DNA from: Chitinivibrionales bacterium
GTDB lineage: Bacteria; Fibrobacterota; Chitinivibrionia; Chitinivibrionales; WJKA01
Assembly: GCA_014728295.1 (NCBI GenBank)
Contig: WJLW01000047.1
Location: forward strand, 1 to 64,000
Length of the DNA: 64,000 bases
Reading direction: 5' to 3'
Below the pieces are notes generated by a model that searched no databases, was not told the DNA's origin, and worked only from the letters and a program-made list of their open reading frames with translations. The position numbers were made by a program, and so were the translations under genes. This document shows positions 44,482-53,639 of the stretch, piece after piece; the stretch's first letter is position 1, and every line of letters starts with the position of its first letter.

Positions 44482-46314
44482 CTATTGGTAAATATACACC
44501 GGTTTGCTCAGCAGCCTTGCGCCTGATTTCACGTGCAGAAAGTAAAGCCCGTTCGGCAGTTTCCGGGTCGGGATCACGGCTTGCTGCTGAGCGGTTGCGT
44601 TCACCTGCACGACGACTCTGCCGACAGCATTGACCAGCGAAGCCGTTCCGCCGGCGGGCAGGGATGTGAGTGAAAGGCCTCCGGCATGCTGCACATACGC
44701 AAACACAGTATGCACTTGTCGGCCGGCGCGGCGCATGGCCGAAACCGGAGCTTTGTTAACGAAGGTCACGATTTTCGGCCATTGACCTTCGGGAATAGTA
44801 AAAGTAAATGTGTCCGCCGTATCGCTTACCAGAATGCTGTCCGCCATATCGGCAACCATGTAGCGGGTAACTTCCCATTGACCGTCGGCAGACAGGTTAA
44901 TGGTCAGCGTCCGCTGGCGGGAGCCCAACAACATGAAGGTGCGTTCATCCTCGGTTTTAAGCTTGGCAAAATTGTGCGCGTCCTCATAGCGCGTACTGTC
45001 GGTATCTTCTACCAGATTCCAGATTCCGAGACTGTCAATCAGCTCGCGCAGCCATTTTGCGCGTGGGGCAAGCGTGAATTCCGTTGTATCGAAGGCGTCT
45101 GTGTACATCTGGCCATTGTTTGAATTTTCTCTCTGGGCCACGCTGCCATAGCCTCCCGCAGCAATAACGGCCAGCAACGAGTTCAGCTTGCCGCGTATAT
45201 CGGAGGAATCTTTTTGATACCCGGCCTCGTCATTAAAAACCGGCTTATTCTCCACATGGTCGTAGGTATCTGCAAACTGATTGAAAGCTTCCTCAAATTC
45301 GCCGCGTTCCGACTTGTAAATTGCATGCGTAAACGGCGCGTCCTTGACGGTTTCACCAAAGTTCTGCGACCAGCTTCCACCGTTGGGGCTCATGACGCCG
45401 ATGGGCGTCGGATAGGCAAGGTAGCTTTCGAATTGGGTGATAATGTCATTTATCTGGGTTGCCGAGTACGAATTGCACTCGTTGCACAGCGAAAACCAGA
45501 CATTGAAATAGGATCCATACCGTGCGGCAACATATCGCAGGAAACCGCCGGTGGTCAACGCACCCACGTCTCTGGATTCCAGCACAAGATCAATGATCAT
45601 ATCCTCGGATTGAGCTTCCAGAACAAGGCTGTCTATTTTTCTGAAAAGCTTTACATTCGGACTGTTTGCATAGTCGCCCTTGGCGGAAAGGTCTCCGTTA
45701 TTATTGTAAAAGGGCCGGTACGAATTCGAATTTCCAAAGTTATCGGCGATGTACATCCGGTATTTGTTGAAATACTCTCCGGCCAGGCGAACGCTTTGCA
45801 CGGCGTGTGCCTCACCGGCAACGCGCAACTGGCTCGTGCCGATAATGTACTGGCGCGTTCCGTCCGATCGCGTGAAATACCTGCCGTCGGCAATCCAGAA
45901 GCCATGACGTACTGGACTGTAAAATCTGCGGGGGATGCAGTTAACAATTTCGCCAACCTGCTTGTTATTCAGTCCGGCTTCATTGGAAACGGTTTTGGTG
46001 AGCGTCCATTTCCCCAGTTTTGTGGGACAGAACCGTACCTTGAAGACGCTGCCGATAACCTGTCCGCTCTCGCCTCCATTCCAGAACCCGTGCACCTTAA
46101 CTTTGGTTTGACCATCCTCATGTTCCCATTCGGTATACAATTCAACATTTTCCACATTGATATCGTTTGTGGTGAAAAAAAGACCATTCAGAAAATCCAT
46201 TTCATGCACCGCAAAAATTTCGACGCTTGTTGCGCCAAATGCCGAAAGGCACAACCACGACGACAAAAAAATGAAAGCGGCTTTGGTTAAACGGGTAAAT
46301 AGAGGCGTGTACAT
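44482..46314 (-). CDS. Secreted DUF5060 / apiosidase-like (GH140-type) glycoside hydrolase
   Basis: 610 residues; signal peptide (AFIFLSSWLCLSAFGATS), GGGGGAA ribosome site. The N-terminal ~100 residues are a DUF5060 beta domain (VKVHGFWNGGESGQVIGSVF, FCPTKLGKWTLTKTVSNEAG). The middle is a TIM-barrel resembling DUF4038/apiosidase-like enzymes: FWIADGRYFTRSDGTRQYII, FRKIDSLVLEAQSEDMIID, then a candidate acid/nucleophile pair in FSLCNEC and FNDEAGYQ. A C-terminal ~70-residue sorting-type module follows (SLVNAVGRVVVQVN, GLYFLHVKSG). The enzyme likely acts on plant pectin-type side chains; specificity is inference. It stands alone beside accessory DNA. Confidence 0.75.
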   Translation of the reverse strand: MYTPLFTRLTKAAFIFLSSWLCLSAFGATSVEIFAVHEMDFLNGLFFTTNDINVENVELYTEWEHEDGQTKVKVHGFWNGGESGQVIGSVFKVRFCPTKLGKWTLTKTVSNEAGLNNKQVGEIVNCIPRRFYSPVRHGFWIADGRYFTRSDGTRQYIIGTSQLRVAGEAHAVQSVRLAGEYFNKYRMYIADNFGNSNSYRPFYNNNGDLSAKGDYANSPNVKLFRKIDSLVLEAQSEDMIIDLVLESRDVGALTTGGFLRYVAARYGSYFNVWFSLCNECNSYSATQINDIITQFESYLAYPTPIGVMSPNGGSWSQNFGETVKDAPFTHAIYKSERGEFEEAFNQFADTYDHVENKPVFNDEAGYQKDSSDIRGKLNSLLAVIAAGGYGSVAQRENSNNGQMYTDAFDTTEFTLAPRAKWLRELIDSLGIWNLVEDTDSTRYEDAHNFAKLKTEDERTFMLLGSRQRTLTINLSADGQWEVTRYMVADMADSILVSDTADTFTFTIPEGQWPKIVTFVNKAPVSAMRRAGRQVHTVFAYVQHAGGLSLTSLPAGGTASLVNAVGRVVVQVNATAQQQAVIPTRKLPNGLYFLHVKSGARLLSKPVYIYQ

Positions 46315-46772
46315 ACTTCCCCCTGATGTTAAGGCAAAAAGGGCCGACAGAGCTGAAACGTAGCCTGACGTATACTACATCTGGTTGCCGGCCAATGGGT
46401 TAGCAGGCAAGAGTTGCTATTAGCAAATATACTAAAAATTGCCATGCAAAGATTTAAATATTTGCTCGTCACTTCTCGTTGCTTGTGCGGATTTCATCTT
46501 TTTGCAGATACTCGTCCGAAAATACCGGCCTCCCCCTGCCCCCGTGGGATTGGGAGCATGGGGAAGCAGGTGAAGAGGATAGGAGTGAGGAGCAAAGTAA
46601 TGTGTTGGTTTTCGTACTTTATGCCGTAAAAAGTAAGGCCGTAAGAGATATGCGATCCGAGGGACGCGCATTATTTTAAAGACCGCATATACTCTTTGGC
46701 CTGTTTTATCTGCTTTTGTGGGTATAGTCGAGCAAGATTTTGCAGCGGTTCAAAAAAAAGAGTTATTATTTC
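46315..46772. other. Intergenic region upstream of the glycosidase
   Basis: No supported gene in about 450 bases. It includes AT-rich runs near 46425-46460 likely used as the glycosidase promoter, and a purine/G-rich section (46540-46620). Confidence 0.45.
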
Positions 46773-46814
46773 AAAAAATGAATCGCCGCCAAAATTGCTA
46801 ATTGACGGCGATTC
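46773..46814 (-). terminator. Intrinsic terminator of the VIT/VWA-like gene
   Basis: Stem GAATCGCCG / CGGCGATTC (9 bp, perfect) with a 17-base loop, followed on the minus strand by a run of six T. It lies 13 bases after the stop at 46827. Confidence 0.8.
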
Positions 46815-46826
46815 TCGAAAAGCTGC

Positions 46827-49367
46827 TTAGCGGGTACTGATCAGGCTTTTGAAAGTCTTTTGGACGTTCCCGATTTTGACACGGATTATGACGTTGCCAC
46901 GCCCAATCTGCGCCTGATGACTCAGTACATCCCATCCGATTGCGGCATTCTGCACTTCCGAGGGAGTGACTATGCGCTTTGCAATCAATCTGCCTTTGAT
47001 GTCGAACATGGTCAGTTCGATCGACTCGCCCGACAGATGACGCGGCATGCGCACGGTGAATCCGCGACGCGTTTGCGCCAATGAGATAGCGGCGACGCCC
47101 TGTGCGGCCTTGACCAACTCCTCAATCGGCGTAGCGCCGATCAGGTCATTCAGGCTGATGTCGTCAACCGTGGCCCCCGAATTGCTCGAATACGACGGCG
47201 CCCCGCCTTTGGCATTGTATGCTGTCGCGTCCAGCACTATTCCTTCGCGGGTAACGGTCGTTACCGGCGCATTATTGTTGGCGTTATTCTGCTCGACCAG
47301 CAACGTATCTTCCCAGAGCTGCATGCCCGGCTCGAGTGCCAGCAAACTAGTCTGCCGCGTGACGATATGTGCCGATTTGCCAATGCGCTTGATATCGTCG
47401 GCATAAGCGCTCCAGTCAAGGCTTGCAAGGTATTCTGTCTTGCGAAAAGCGTGTTGTTGGTGAGTGAAAACAGGATCGCCGTCTCCAAGAGCGGTAACTT
47501 TCTTGCTGAAACGCAAGCCGGCCATTTTGCCGCTTATCGTCATTTGAAATGTATTTGACGGATAGCGCGAAGCGCCAAACGCAAAAGCAACGCGCATACG
47601 GCCAAATACGTGCTGAGGATAGACCGGATAGTAAGAGGAATATGATCTATATGCAGACCCTGAAAGGACCGGCTCTACGCTATAATAGTGATGCTGATAG
47701 TCGAAAGACCAGGCCTGGTCGGCGAGATTGTCACCTGCGATCTTCAAGTTGGTGACCTGCCGAGGATTAGAGCTGCCAAACAAAGGGGGAAGTTGCGGCA
47801 CCTTTAGCCGTGAGCCGTTGATCACCGTATAGCTATAGGGGACTCCGTAGGCATTGAGCAATCCCGCCAGACGAAAACCGCCGCTCTCCTGGGCAATGCC
47901 GTACAAGCGCCAGTCATCATCGATAGTAAAAAGGGTCAGATCCGCATCCAGAACTTCTGTGCGAATAGCGTTCAGGTCATCATTATACTGTTTGCCTTGC
48001 GGACTGACAACATACTGTCCATTTTCATATTTTGAATAATCATACGGCGGATACATATCACTGATCATAATCACAACGTCATTGCCGGCCTGCATCCTGG
48101 CAGCCCGAATGGCTTCGAGCGTTGAAGCAGTGGCTGACGGGCGGGCGGCAAGAATCTTATCATACGCCTGCTTGAGATTGCCCTCGTTTGCCTCGACGGG
48201 CGCCCCGAAAACAGACTGTACCGTCGATCCGGCAATGAGCACATTGAACTTCTGCCCGTCATCAAGGTAGCTTTTCAGGCACATGACGGCAAACTTCTGA
48301 GCGCGCTCCCAGATATTGCTGCGAGGGTTGTTATCGTAGTTGTACGGCGAGCTTTTGGAGGCTTGGCGCTGCTGTGCATAGTAATCGTCCCAGTCCCAGA
48401 ATTCGTTGCGCACGTCCAGTACGATTATACGTGTATCTGGTTCGGGCTCAAAGGTCAGCGACTGATCGTCAAGTCTCATCGAGAAACCGGCATAGTTCAG
48501 AGAGTCGGTCGGACCGGCACCCATCCAGGCATACTCGGCTTGACCGCTCGGATCGGAGGCGCTGATCGAGCCGACCAGCAATTCGGCAACACGTTCCTTG
48601 ACATAGGTGAGCGATTTCGAGTGCGAAAACGTTCCTTCGCCCAGGCCCGGCCAGCTTAGCGAATAGGCGTGCGGACCGGATTCGGCATTGAAGTCAACCT
48701 TGACGTACTTGATCGGCTCAACGGATTCTGCGCCGCTGTAGTTGGAATACACATTAAACACCAACGGCAGTTGCGCTTGAATTACATCCGCTGAATCATC
48801 AAAGGTATGCAGAAATTCAATTGCCACACGGCGGGTTTCATCGGATTTTGCCGGGAATATGCGCAGATTGTAGCTTCCGTTACCGGAAAAAGAAAGCAAT
48901 GCGGGATCGCGCCGACGTCCGACGATCTGCGTATATTGCTGATTAGCAAGGTTGCGGTCCTGAATGTGGCCGGTCTGCCGTTCTCCCGCTACCCAGAGGT
49001 ACAAATTCCGGGCAACCCAGTCGGTGGGCAGGTTGAAGCTTGCCGTAATTTCCAGGCTGTCTTCGGCAGAGGTGCTTGATGATGCGCAATCGCGTTGCGA
49101 CACGATTTTTTGCGTCCCGTCGAGAGTGACAATGGTGTCAATACCCTTCCTAGCTGAATAACAATACCGCCCCGGCCGGACCACGAGGGTCAGCAGCGTC
49201 TTTGCCTGACCGGCCGAAACAGTGGTTGACACCAGCAGTGAATCGATTTGCGGTGTAACGCGGTGGCTGTTACGAGCCGAACGGCAATTGAGCGCCCCCA
49301 GGTTCCATTCGGCGGAAGCGGCCGTGCACATGAGTGCAATTGTTGCCAGTAACTTGAAATATTGCAT
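46827..49367 (-). CDS. Secreted VIT/VWA-like protein with degenerate metal site
   Basis: 846 residues; AAAGGAG ribosome site and signal peptide (YFKLLATIALMCTAASA). Residues ~25-190 match a VIT domain: ASFNLPTDWVARNLYLWVAG, NLANQQYTQIVGRRRDPALL, LRIFPAKSDETRRVAIEF. Residues ~310-480 have the VWA strand order, but the MIDAS motif is DVRNE in place of DxSxS, so metal binding is probably lost. A Tyr/Ser-rich region and a C-terminal sorting-type module (ELTMFDIKGRLIAKRIV) follow. Inter-alpha-trypsin-inhibitor-like surface proteins share this plan. Role unknown; it is not obviously in an operon. Confidence 0.75.
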   Translation of the reverse strand: MQYFKLLATIALMCTAASAEWNLGALNCRSARNSHRVTPQIDSLLVSTTVSAGQAKTLLTLVVRPGRYCYSARKGIDTIVTLDGTQKIVSQRDCASSSTSAEDSLEITASFNLPTDWVARNLYLWVAGERQTGHIQDRNLANQQYTQIVGRRRDPALLSFSGNGSYNLRIFPAKSDETRRVAIEFLHTFDDSADVIQAQLPLVFNVYSNYSGAESVEPIKYVKVDFNAESGPHAYSLSWPGLGEGTFSHSKSLTYVKERVAELLVGSISASDPSGQAEYAWMGAGPTDSLNYAGFSMRLDDQSLTFEPEPDTRIIVLDVRNEFWDWDDYYAQQRQASKSSPYNYDNNPRSNIWERAQKFAVMCLKSYLDDGQKFNVLIAGSTVQSVFGAPVEANEGNLKQAYDKILAARPSATASTLEAIRAARMQAGNDVVIMISDMYPPYDYSKYENGQYVVSPQGKQYNDDLNAIRTEVLDADLTLFTIDDDWRLYGIAQESGGFRLAGLLNAYGVPYSYTVINGSRLKVPQLPPLFGSSNPRQVTNLKIAGDNLADQAWSFDYQHHYYSVEPVLSGSAYRSYSSYYPVYPQHVFGRMRVAFAFGASRYPSNTFQMTISGKMAGLRFSKKVTALGDGDPVFTHQQHAFRKTEYLASLDWSAYADDIKRIGKSAHIVTRQTSLLALEPGMQLWEDTLLVEQNNANNNAPVTTVTREGIVLDATAYNAKGGAPSYSSNSGATVDDISLNDLIGATPIEELVKAAQGVAAISLAQTRRGFTVRMPRHLSGESIELTMFDIKGRLIAKRIVTPSEVQNAAIGWDVLSHQAQIGRGNVIIRVKIGNVQKTFKSLISTR

Positions 49368-49543
49368 AGTGATCTCCTTTACTAAAGTTTCTCATGTAAA
49401 TGAACGAAATTTCTCAGAGTTCAAAAAAATGCTCCTTTGTTCCGGCCAGACTGTATTTTTGAATTGCATTCAGCACCGCCGCAGCAAAGGCATCCTTGTC
49501 ATGGGGCCCGACTCAGACAAGAACTGAATGTCAAGCAAACACG

Positions 49544-49569
49544 GGTTGTCGGATCCCTCTCCGGCAACC
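49544..49569 (-). terminator. Hairpin after the lipoprotein gene
   Basis: A 10-bp stem (GGTTGTCGGA / TCCGGCAACC, one G-T pair) with a 6-base loop begins 4 bases downstream of the stop at 49573 on the minus strand. A short T-rich stretch follows, so terminator function is likely but not certain. Confidence 0.55.
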
Positions 49570-49572
49570 TGC

Positions 49573-51054
49573 TTATCGACGCTGCGAGATATCGATTTCT
49601 TCCAGATTCTTTACGTATGTTCCATACAAAACGCCATTGGTATTGTCGATCATGCCTCCTTTCATAATTCCCTTCTCGCCGGACGCCAACTCGACGGCGA
49701 TTGAGATGAGCGCCGTTGTTATTCGGCCTCCCGGCAAAACCGGTTCCTGTGGAATGATTTCAAAGGTGATGCTCCTGAGAAAGCTGCTGCGAAAGTGTAA
49801 ACGGGCTTGTATCGCAGACAGCGTATCGTGGGCGGGATTGCCGGCCGAAGACATATCGATGGCATAATCAATACCGATGTGCTCCAGCGTATCGGGCAGG
49901 CGCTCAATCAGCGACAGCACCATCGAACCGGATGAGCCGAACGCGGTATCGAGCTGGTATACAGCTTCCTGTGCGGTATTGGCGAGTCGAGCATGCCTGA
50001 CCAGGCTGGTGATAACATTGTCGGCGGTTTGGTGGAAGAGATTGTCGTTTCCCCGCCCGAAAACAACGGTGGCGGAACAAATTTCATTTCCCCCGATGCG
50101 GCGCATGAACCAGCTTGCACGGGGCGTTTGGGGAAATACTGCCTGCGCAAGCAGCCCGTCACCGTCGGCGTCGTCATAGCGTTCGAAATGGCTGTTGCCG
50201 TGCCCCGCGGTAAATTGACGAGTAATAGAGGACAAGCCGGTCAGGCTGGTAACCTGATACCCGGATGGATCGAGCATATTGGCCATCTGGCCGGGTTTCG
50301 GGGCCGTCGCGTGAGCCGGTGCATTTTCGATTTTGGTCTGATAGCCCACGACGGAATCATAGAACAAACCGTCATACGTTGTCGTAACCGAATAAACCGG
50401 TTCAAGCGAAGATCCCCCGGTCAATTTGCTGTAATCGTTTGTTTGCCCGCCTCTATTGCGGCTGAGGGTGTCGCCCCTGATTACCAGCGTATCGACGGTG
50501 ACAATCGTATCGGTAAAGTACAAAGTATCGGCGTACACAAAGGTATCTGCGGTAATAGCCGTGTCATTGACATATACAGAGTCGGTAACCAGCTTGCTGA
50601 GTATGGTAAGCGTCGTATCGCCGTCACTGATGACCTCGATGCTGTCATGTTTGGTGAATCGCTCAATCAGCGTATCGACGAGGGGAATGGTATCGAGGCG
50701 CACGATCGTGTCGTAATCAATCAACGTATTTCGAATAATGATAGTATCCTGCAAAATGACCGAATCGCCGATGACGGTATCCTGTGTTGCCTGCTTTTTA
50801 GCCAGAAATTCTGCTTTATTGTCAACCAGTCGCGCAGGATCGAGTATCGTTCTGCCGCTGTCGAGATAATACTCGGGACGCCATTTGTCGCCTGCGTCAA
50901 CAAGTTCGAACGCAAAGCGCGCGCCGGCGACGACATCGGGATTGCCGGTTTCGGTACCGCCTCCGGAAGCAAGCGGATCTACCGAGCAACGATATCCCCC
51001 GGCTGCGATCAGCAGGCCGAGCACCAGCACGTAGAGATATTTTTTCATGTTCAT
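49573..51054 (-). CDS. GGGTETGNP lipoprotein with DT-rich repeat region
   Basis: 493 residues; the ATG overlaps the TIGR02147 stop (ATGA), with AGGA upstream. Signal peptide (YVLVLGLLIAAGGYRC) ends in a Cys with an imperfect lipobox, followed by SGGGTETGNPDVVAG, a motif found in Fibrobacterota lipoproteins beside TIGR02147 genes. Residues ~92-197 are a remarkable run in which Asp-Thr or Asp-Ser followed by a hydrophobic residue recurs roughly every 6-10 residues, about 18 times. The rest is a beta-rich domain with an FERYDDADGDG calcium-loop-like motif. Function unknown; the repeat suggests a beta-solenoid stalk. Confidence 0.8.
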   Translation of the reverse strand: MNMKKYLYVLVLGLLIAAGGYRCSVDPLASGGGTETGNPDVVAGARFAFELVDAGDKWRPEYYLDSGRTILDPARLVDNKAEFLAKKQATQDTVIGDSVILQDTIIIRNTLIDYDTIVRLDTIPLVDTLIERFTKHDSIEVISDGDTTLTILSKLVTDSVYVNDTAITADTFVYADTLYFTDTIVTVDTLVIRGDTLSRNRGGQTNDYSKLTGGSSLEPVYSVTTTYDGLFYDSVVGYQTKIENAPAHATAPKPGQMANMLDPSGYQVTSLTGLSSITRQFTAGHGNSHFERYDDADGDGLLAQAVFPQTPRASWFMRRIGGNEICSATVVFGRGNDNLFHQTADNVITSLVRHARLANTAQEAVYQLDTAFGSSGSMVLSLIERLPDTLEHIGIDYAIDMSSAGNPAHDTLSAIQARLHFRSSFLRSITFEIIPQEPVLPGGRITTALISIAVELASGEKGIMKGGMIDNTNGVLYGTYVKNLEEIDISQRR

Positions 51055-51890
51055 GATCGCTTCCTTTTGCCCGGGTAGGTGTGAGAAAGCGCAAAGAGCT
51101 GAAAATTAAGTTGGACCACGTTGTCCGGATTCTGATCCGATTCGGCCAGCTCGAGCAACTCACGGCGAAACTGAGCCAGCTTCTCGACAAGAGCCTGCCG
51201 GGTGGTGGATGAAATATTCAGGGTTACACTGGTGATATCACGCTGCGAGGCGCCAAACCGTTCGATCGATTCGGATGCCAGTCGCATCATGGCCTTGTGA
51301 TAATTGGCAATTGCAACGGAGGCCACCTGTGCACCGGTTGACAGTGAAGCGGCGGCCTTTACATACGTTCCCTTGACACGGCGGACGAAACCAAGCTCAC
51401 AGAGAATATTGACGGAATTGCGCGCTTCAGCTTCGGTGATTGCAGGTATGGTTGCCTGGGCAAGTTTGGCAAAATCATCATGAAAATCGGCTGATGTAGC
51501 CAGTTCGCGAATTACGGGATGGTACCAGGCCGAATAATATTCGTATTCCGATCGTTCGATTTTCCGGGGATCCGCTTTTTTGCGGTACTTCATCATGATG
51601 TTCAGATACACATTCTTCTCTTCCAGGGTCTTGCTCTGATTGAAGAACACAAGATTTTCAAAATATTCGCATTCTTTTTTTTTGAGTCCTAACGCCTTGC
51701 AGAATTTGAAAACACTCTCTTTTGTCAGATTTCGCTGCCCGTCAATAACCAATTTGAGAAAATTGGGAGATTTGAAGCCGGCCTTTTGCGAAAAAAGGCG
51801 GTAAGAATAAAAGCGATGCTCCTTTTTTTTCTCATGGTAGAAGTCGCAGAGATAGTCCCGGTAGTTCAAATATTCAAAGAGGCTGTTCAT
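51051..51890 (-). CDS. TIGR02147 family regulator
   Basis: 279 residues fitting the TIGR02147 family typical of Fibrobacterota: YLNYRDYLCDFYHEKKKEH at the start, then FSQKAGFKSPNFLKLVIDG, a helix-turn-helix-like block near 33-60, the KEVF/ECEYFENLVFFNQSKTL segment, and the C-terminal LRRELLELAE. These proteins are thought to be DNA-binding regulators of an adjacent secreted lipoprotein, but no target has been proven to my knowledge. No Shine-Dalgarno is visible before the ATG. It overlaps the lipoprotein start by 4 bases and lies at the head of a two-gene operon. Confidence 0.88.
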   Translation of the reverse strand: MNSLFEYLNYRDYLCDFYHEKKKEHRFYSYRLFSQKAGFKSPNFLKLVIDGQRNLTKESVFKFCKALGLKKKECEYFENLVFFNQSKTLEEKNVYLNIMMKYRKKADPRKIERSEYEYYSAWYHPVIRELATSADFHDDFAKLAQATIPAITEAEARNSVNILCELGFVRRVKGTYVKAAASLSTGAQVASVAIANYHKAMMRLASESIERFGASQRDITSVTLNISSTTRQALVEKLAQFRRELLELAESDQNPDNVVQLNFQLFALSHTYPGKRKRS

Positions 51891-52330
51891 AGATATTAAT
51901 TTTTAATACTTCTGTTTCAGGCCGGAAGTCGGCTCCGGTCAAGAAGGTGTCGTTTTTCAACTATGAATATACCACGTTTGCTGGATCGGCGCAATAATTT
52001 TGGCTATTTAATGTATTCTAAAGTATACATATTACTTTGAATAAATTTCATAACTTTTTGATATATAAAGATATTTTAGTAACCTTAATTGTTGCTTATT
52101 ATCTATTTTCTCAATATAGCCATAAACCATCTACCCGTGCCGTTTCCGTTTGCCGGCTGATTAAACCGTTTTGTCAGCTTGCGGGATGCGCTTTTCACGC
52201 TCATATTTTTTTTGCCGATATTCTCTTCCCAAATACCTGGAGACATGGTATAATCTACTAGTAACAACCACGTTAACCACAGAGAACTGGATAGTCGAAT
52301 CTCAGCTACCCCGACCTGCACACACCTCTT
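51891..52330. other. Divergent intergenic region between TIGR02147 and STAS genes
   Basis: 440 bases with no gene. The part next to the TIGR02147 start is very AT-rich (51990-52100). A GCCGATAT octamer near 52212 resembles a sigma-28 -10 box without a clear -35, and a TATAAT-like TGGTATAATC near 52247-52256 is the likely -10 of the STAS gene. Confidence 0.45.
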
Positions 52331-52663
52331 ATGGGAATGAAACTCAAAATCAGAAAGCATAATGACAATCCGGTCATTGAGGTGCATGGCAAAGTTTCCA
52401 GCGAGGACGCAATAAAAATTTCCAAAAAGCTGGAAGGTTTCGCTAAAAGGAAACACACTGCGGTGGTTATCGACCTGAGTGCCATTGACTACATCGACAG
52501 CCACTGGCTGGGCGTATTCGTGTACTCCTGGAAATTACTCAAGGAGAGGGATACCGATCTGGTCTTCGCCATCCCAAGCGGATTTATCCGGGATTTGTTT
52601 CGAAACTCGAACCTTGACAGGACTTTTACGATTGTTAATTCTCTCGACGAATTGGCAGCATGA
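52331..52663 (+). CDS. STAS domain protein with His at the phospho-site
   Basis: 110 residues, the length of a single STAS (SpoIIAA-like anti-sigma-factor antagonist) domain. HTAVVIDLSAIDYIDSHWLG matches the conserved loop before the phosphorylated Ser, but the usual DSSG/DSxG is DSHW: Ser57 is kept and His58 replaces the acceptor. It ends with a normal C-terminal helix (LDRTFTIVNSLDELAA). No anti-sigma kinase gene is adjacent. It could be a phosphorylation-insensitive antagonist, or use Ser57; both are inference. The start has no good ribosome site, and the second Met three codons in is an alternative. Confidence 0.85.
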   Translation: MGMKLKIRKHNDNPVIEVHGKVSSEDAIKISKKLEGFAKRKHTAVVIDLSAIDYIDSHWLGVFVYSWKLLKERDTDLVFAIPSGFIRDLFRNSNLDRTFTIVNSLDELAA

Positions 52664-52666
52664 CCA

Positions 52667-53494
52667 CTACATCAGATTGATGGTTTTGGTCTCTGAGAAT
52701 CCGCTACCCTTGATTCTGACGACAAGCATCCCCTCGCCCAACTGAATGTTTTTGAGGCTGAAAGAGTGTGTTCCGGCGCGAAAGAATTTTTCGCGAGAGA
52801 GTTGTCCTATTTTTTGCCCATTGAGGATATATACAGAAAGAGCAACACTTTGTGACCGGTTCAGGGAGAGCTTGAGGACCCTTTCCGCACGGTCAAAATG
52901 CAGCTTCGGAGGGAGCGATTTTTCATTGGCAAGCATTGATTCCCGCGCGGCAGACGACTCGGCAACTTTGGCCAGCGCGCTTATCGTGCCCTGCCGGTAT
53001 CCACGCATGCTTGCGGAAATAATCAGCTTTCCGCTCAGCTCGGGTACGGTAAAGGCCGGAAAGACAATCTCATCACTGCTGCCGGGAACCAGCTTCAGTC
53101 GCGAAGGGGCCAGCGGACACGGATGGCTTCCCGCATAATCATAGAGTGTATCGCCGGAAAGTGACTTTATAATCATGTCGTACCGGCAACCCAGGGAAAA
53201 ATTATACTCTACCGGCCACTCGTTCGTGTTGGTAATTTTATAGCTCAGCACCATCTTATCGCCGGGATGATACCAGGCGCGCTCGGCTTGCAGCACAAAC
53301 TCGACACCCTCGTTGAGTTCCAACTGATGCAATTTATCAGCAGGAAATGCTTCGACGCCTTCTTTGTGTGCAGTGAATGTTTTCTGGGCGCCCTCTGCAA
53401 TCAACATCCCTTCCGTTGCACCGAATGCTGCCGGACTGAACACAACGAAAGCCAGCGTCATAACCAAACATGTGCGGATTCGATCTGTTCTCAT
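52667..53494 (-). CDS. Exported BsuPI-like domain protein
   Basis: 275 residues; signal peptide (CLVMTLAFVVFSPAAFG). Residues ~55-180 match a BsuPI-type beta domain (AWYHPGDKMVLSYKITNTNE, VEYNFSLGCRYDMIIKSLSG, LVPGSSDEIVFPAFTVPELS); BsuPI is a proteinase-inhibitor fold often of unknown target. The same fold pattern appears in the cluster protein at 26006. The C-terminal ~70 residues are a sorting-type module (VALSVYILNGQKIGQLSREK, EGMLVVRIKG). Convergent with the STAS gene, ending 3 bases from it. Confidence 0.72.
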   Translation of the reverse strand: MRTDRIRTCLVMTLAFVVFSPAAFGATEGMLIAEGAQKTFTAHKEGVEAFPADKLHQLELNEGVEFVLQAERAWYHPGDKMVLSYKITNTNEWPVEYNFSLGCRYDMIIKSLSGDTLYDYAGSHPCPLAPSRLKLVPGSSDEIVFPAFTVPELSGKLIISASMRGYRQGTISALAKVAESSAARESMLANEKSLPPKLHFDRAERVLKLSLNRSQSVALSVYILNGQKIGQLSREKFFRAGTHSFSLKNIQLGEGMLVVRIKGSGFSETKTINLM

Positions 53495-53583
53495 AGTCGA
53501 TAATATACGTATTCTGAGGTGTTTCTGCTATAATTATACAACATTCCATAGCATTTGTCGGAAAAACAGGCGTGAAATTTCAC

Positions 53584-53613
53584 AAAAAAGGGAAGCGAAA
53601 TACTTCGCTTCCC
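53584..53613 (-). terminator. Intrinsic terminator of the minus-strand flagellin
   Basis: Perfect 10-bp stem GGGAAGCGAA / TTCGCTTCCC with a 4-base loop ATAC; on the minus strand it is followed by six T. It lies 27 bases after the flagellin stop. Confidence 0.9.
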
Positions 53614-53639
53614 AAAAAGATCCACCTTGTGGCTCAGAA

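Noticed and set aside
45214-46290. 358-codon plus-strand open frame
   Set aside because: Antisense to the glycosidase, which has a signal peptide and known domains.
49993-51078. 361-codon plus-strand open frame
   Set aside because: Antisense to the repeat lipoprotein gene; caused by its biased codon pattern.
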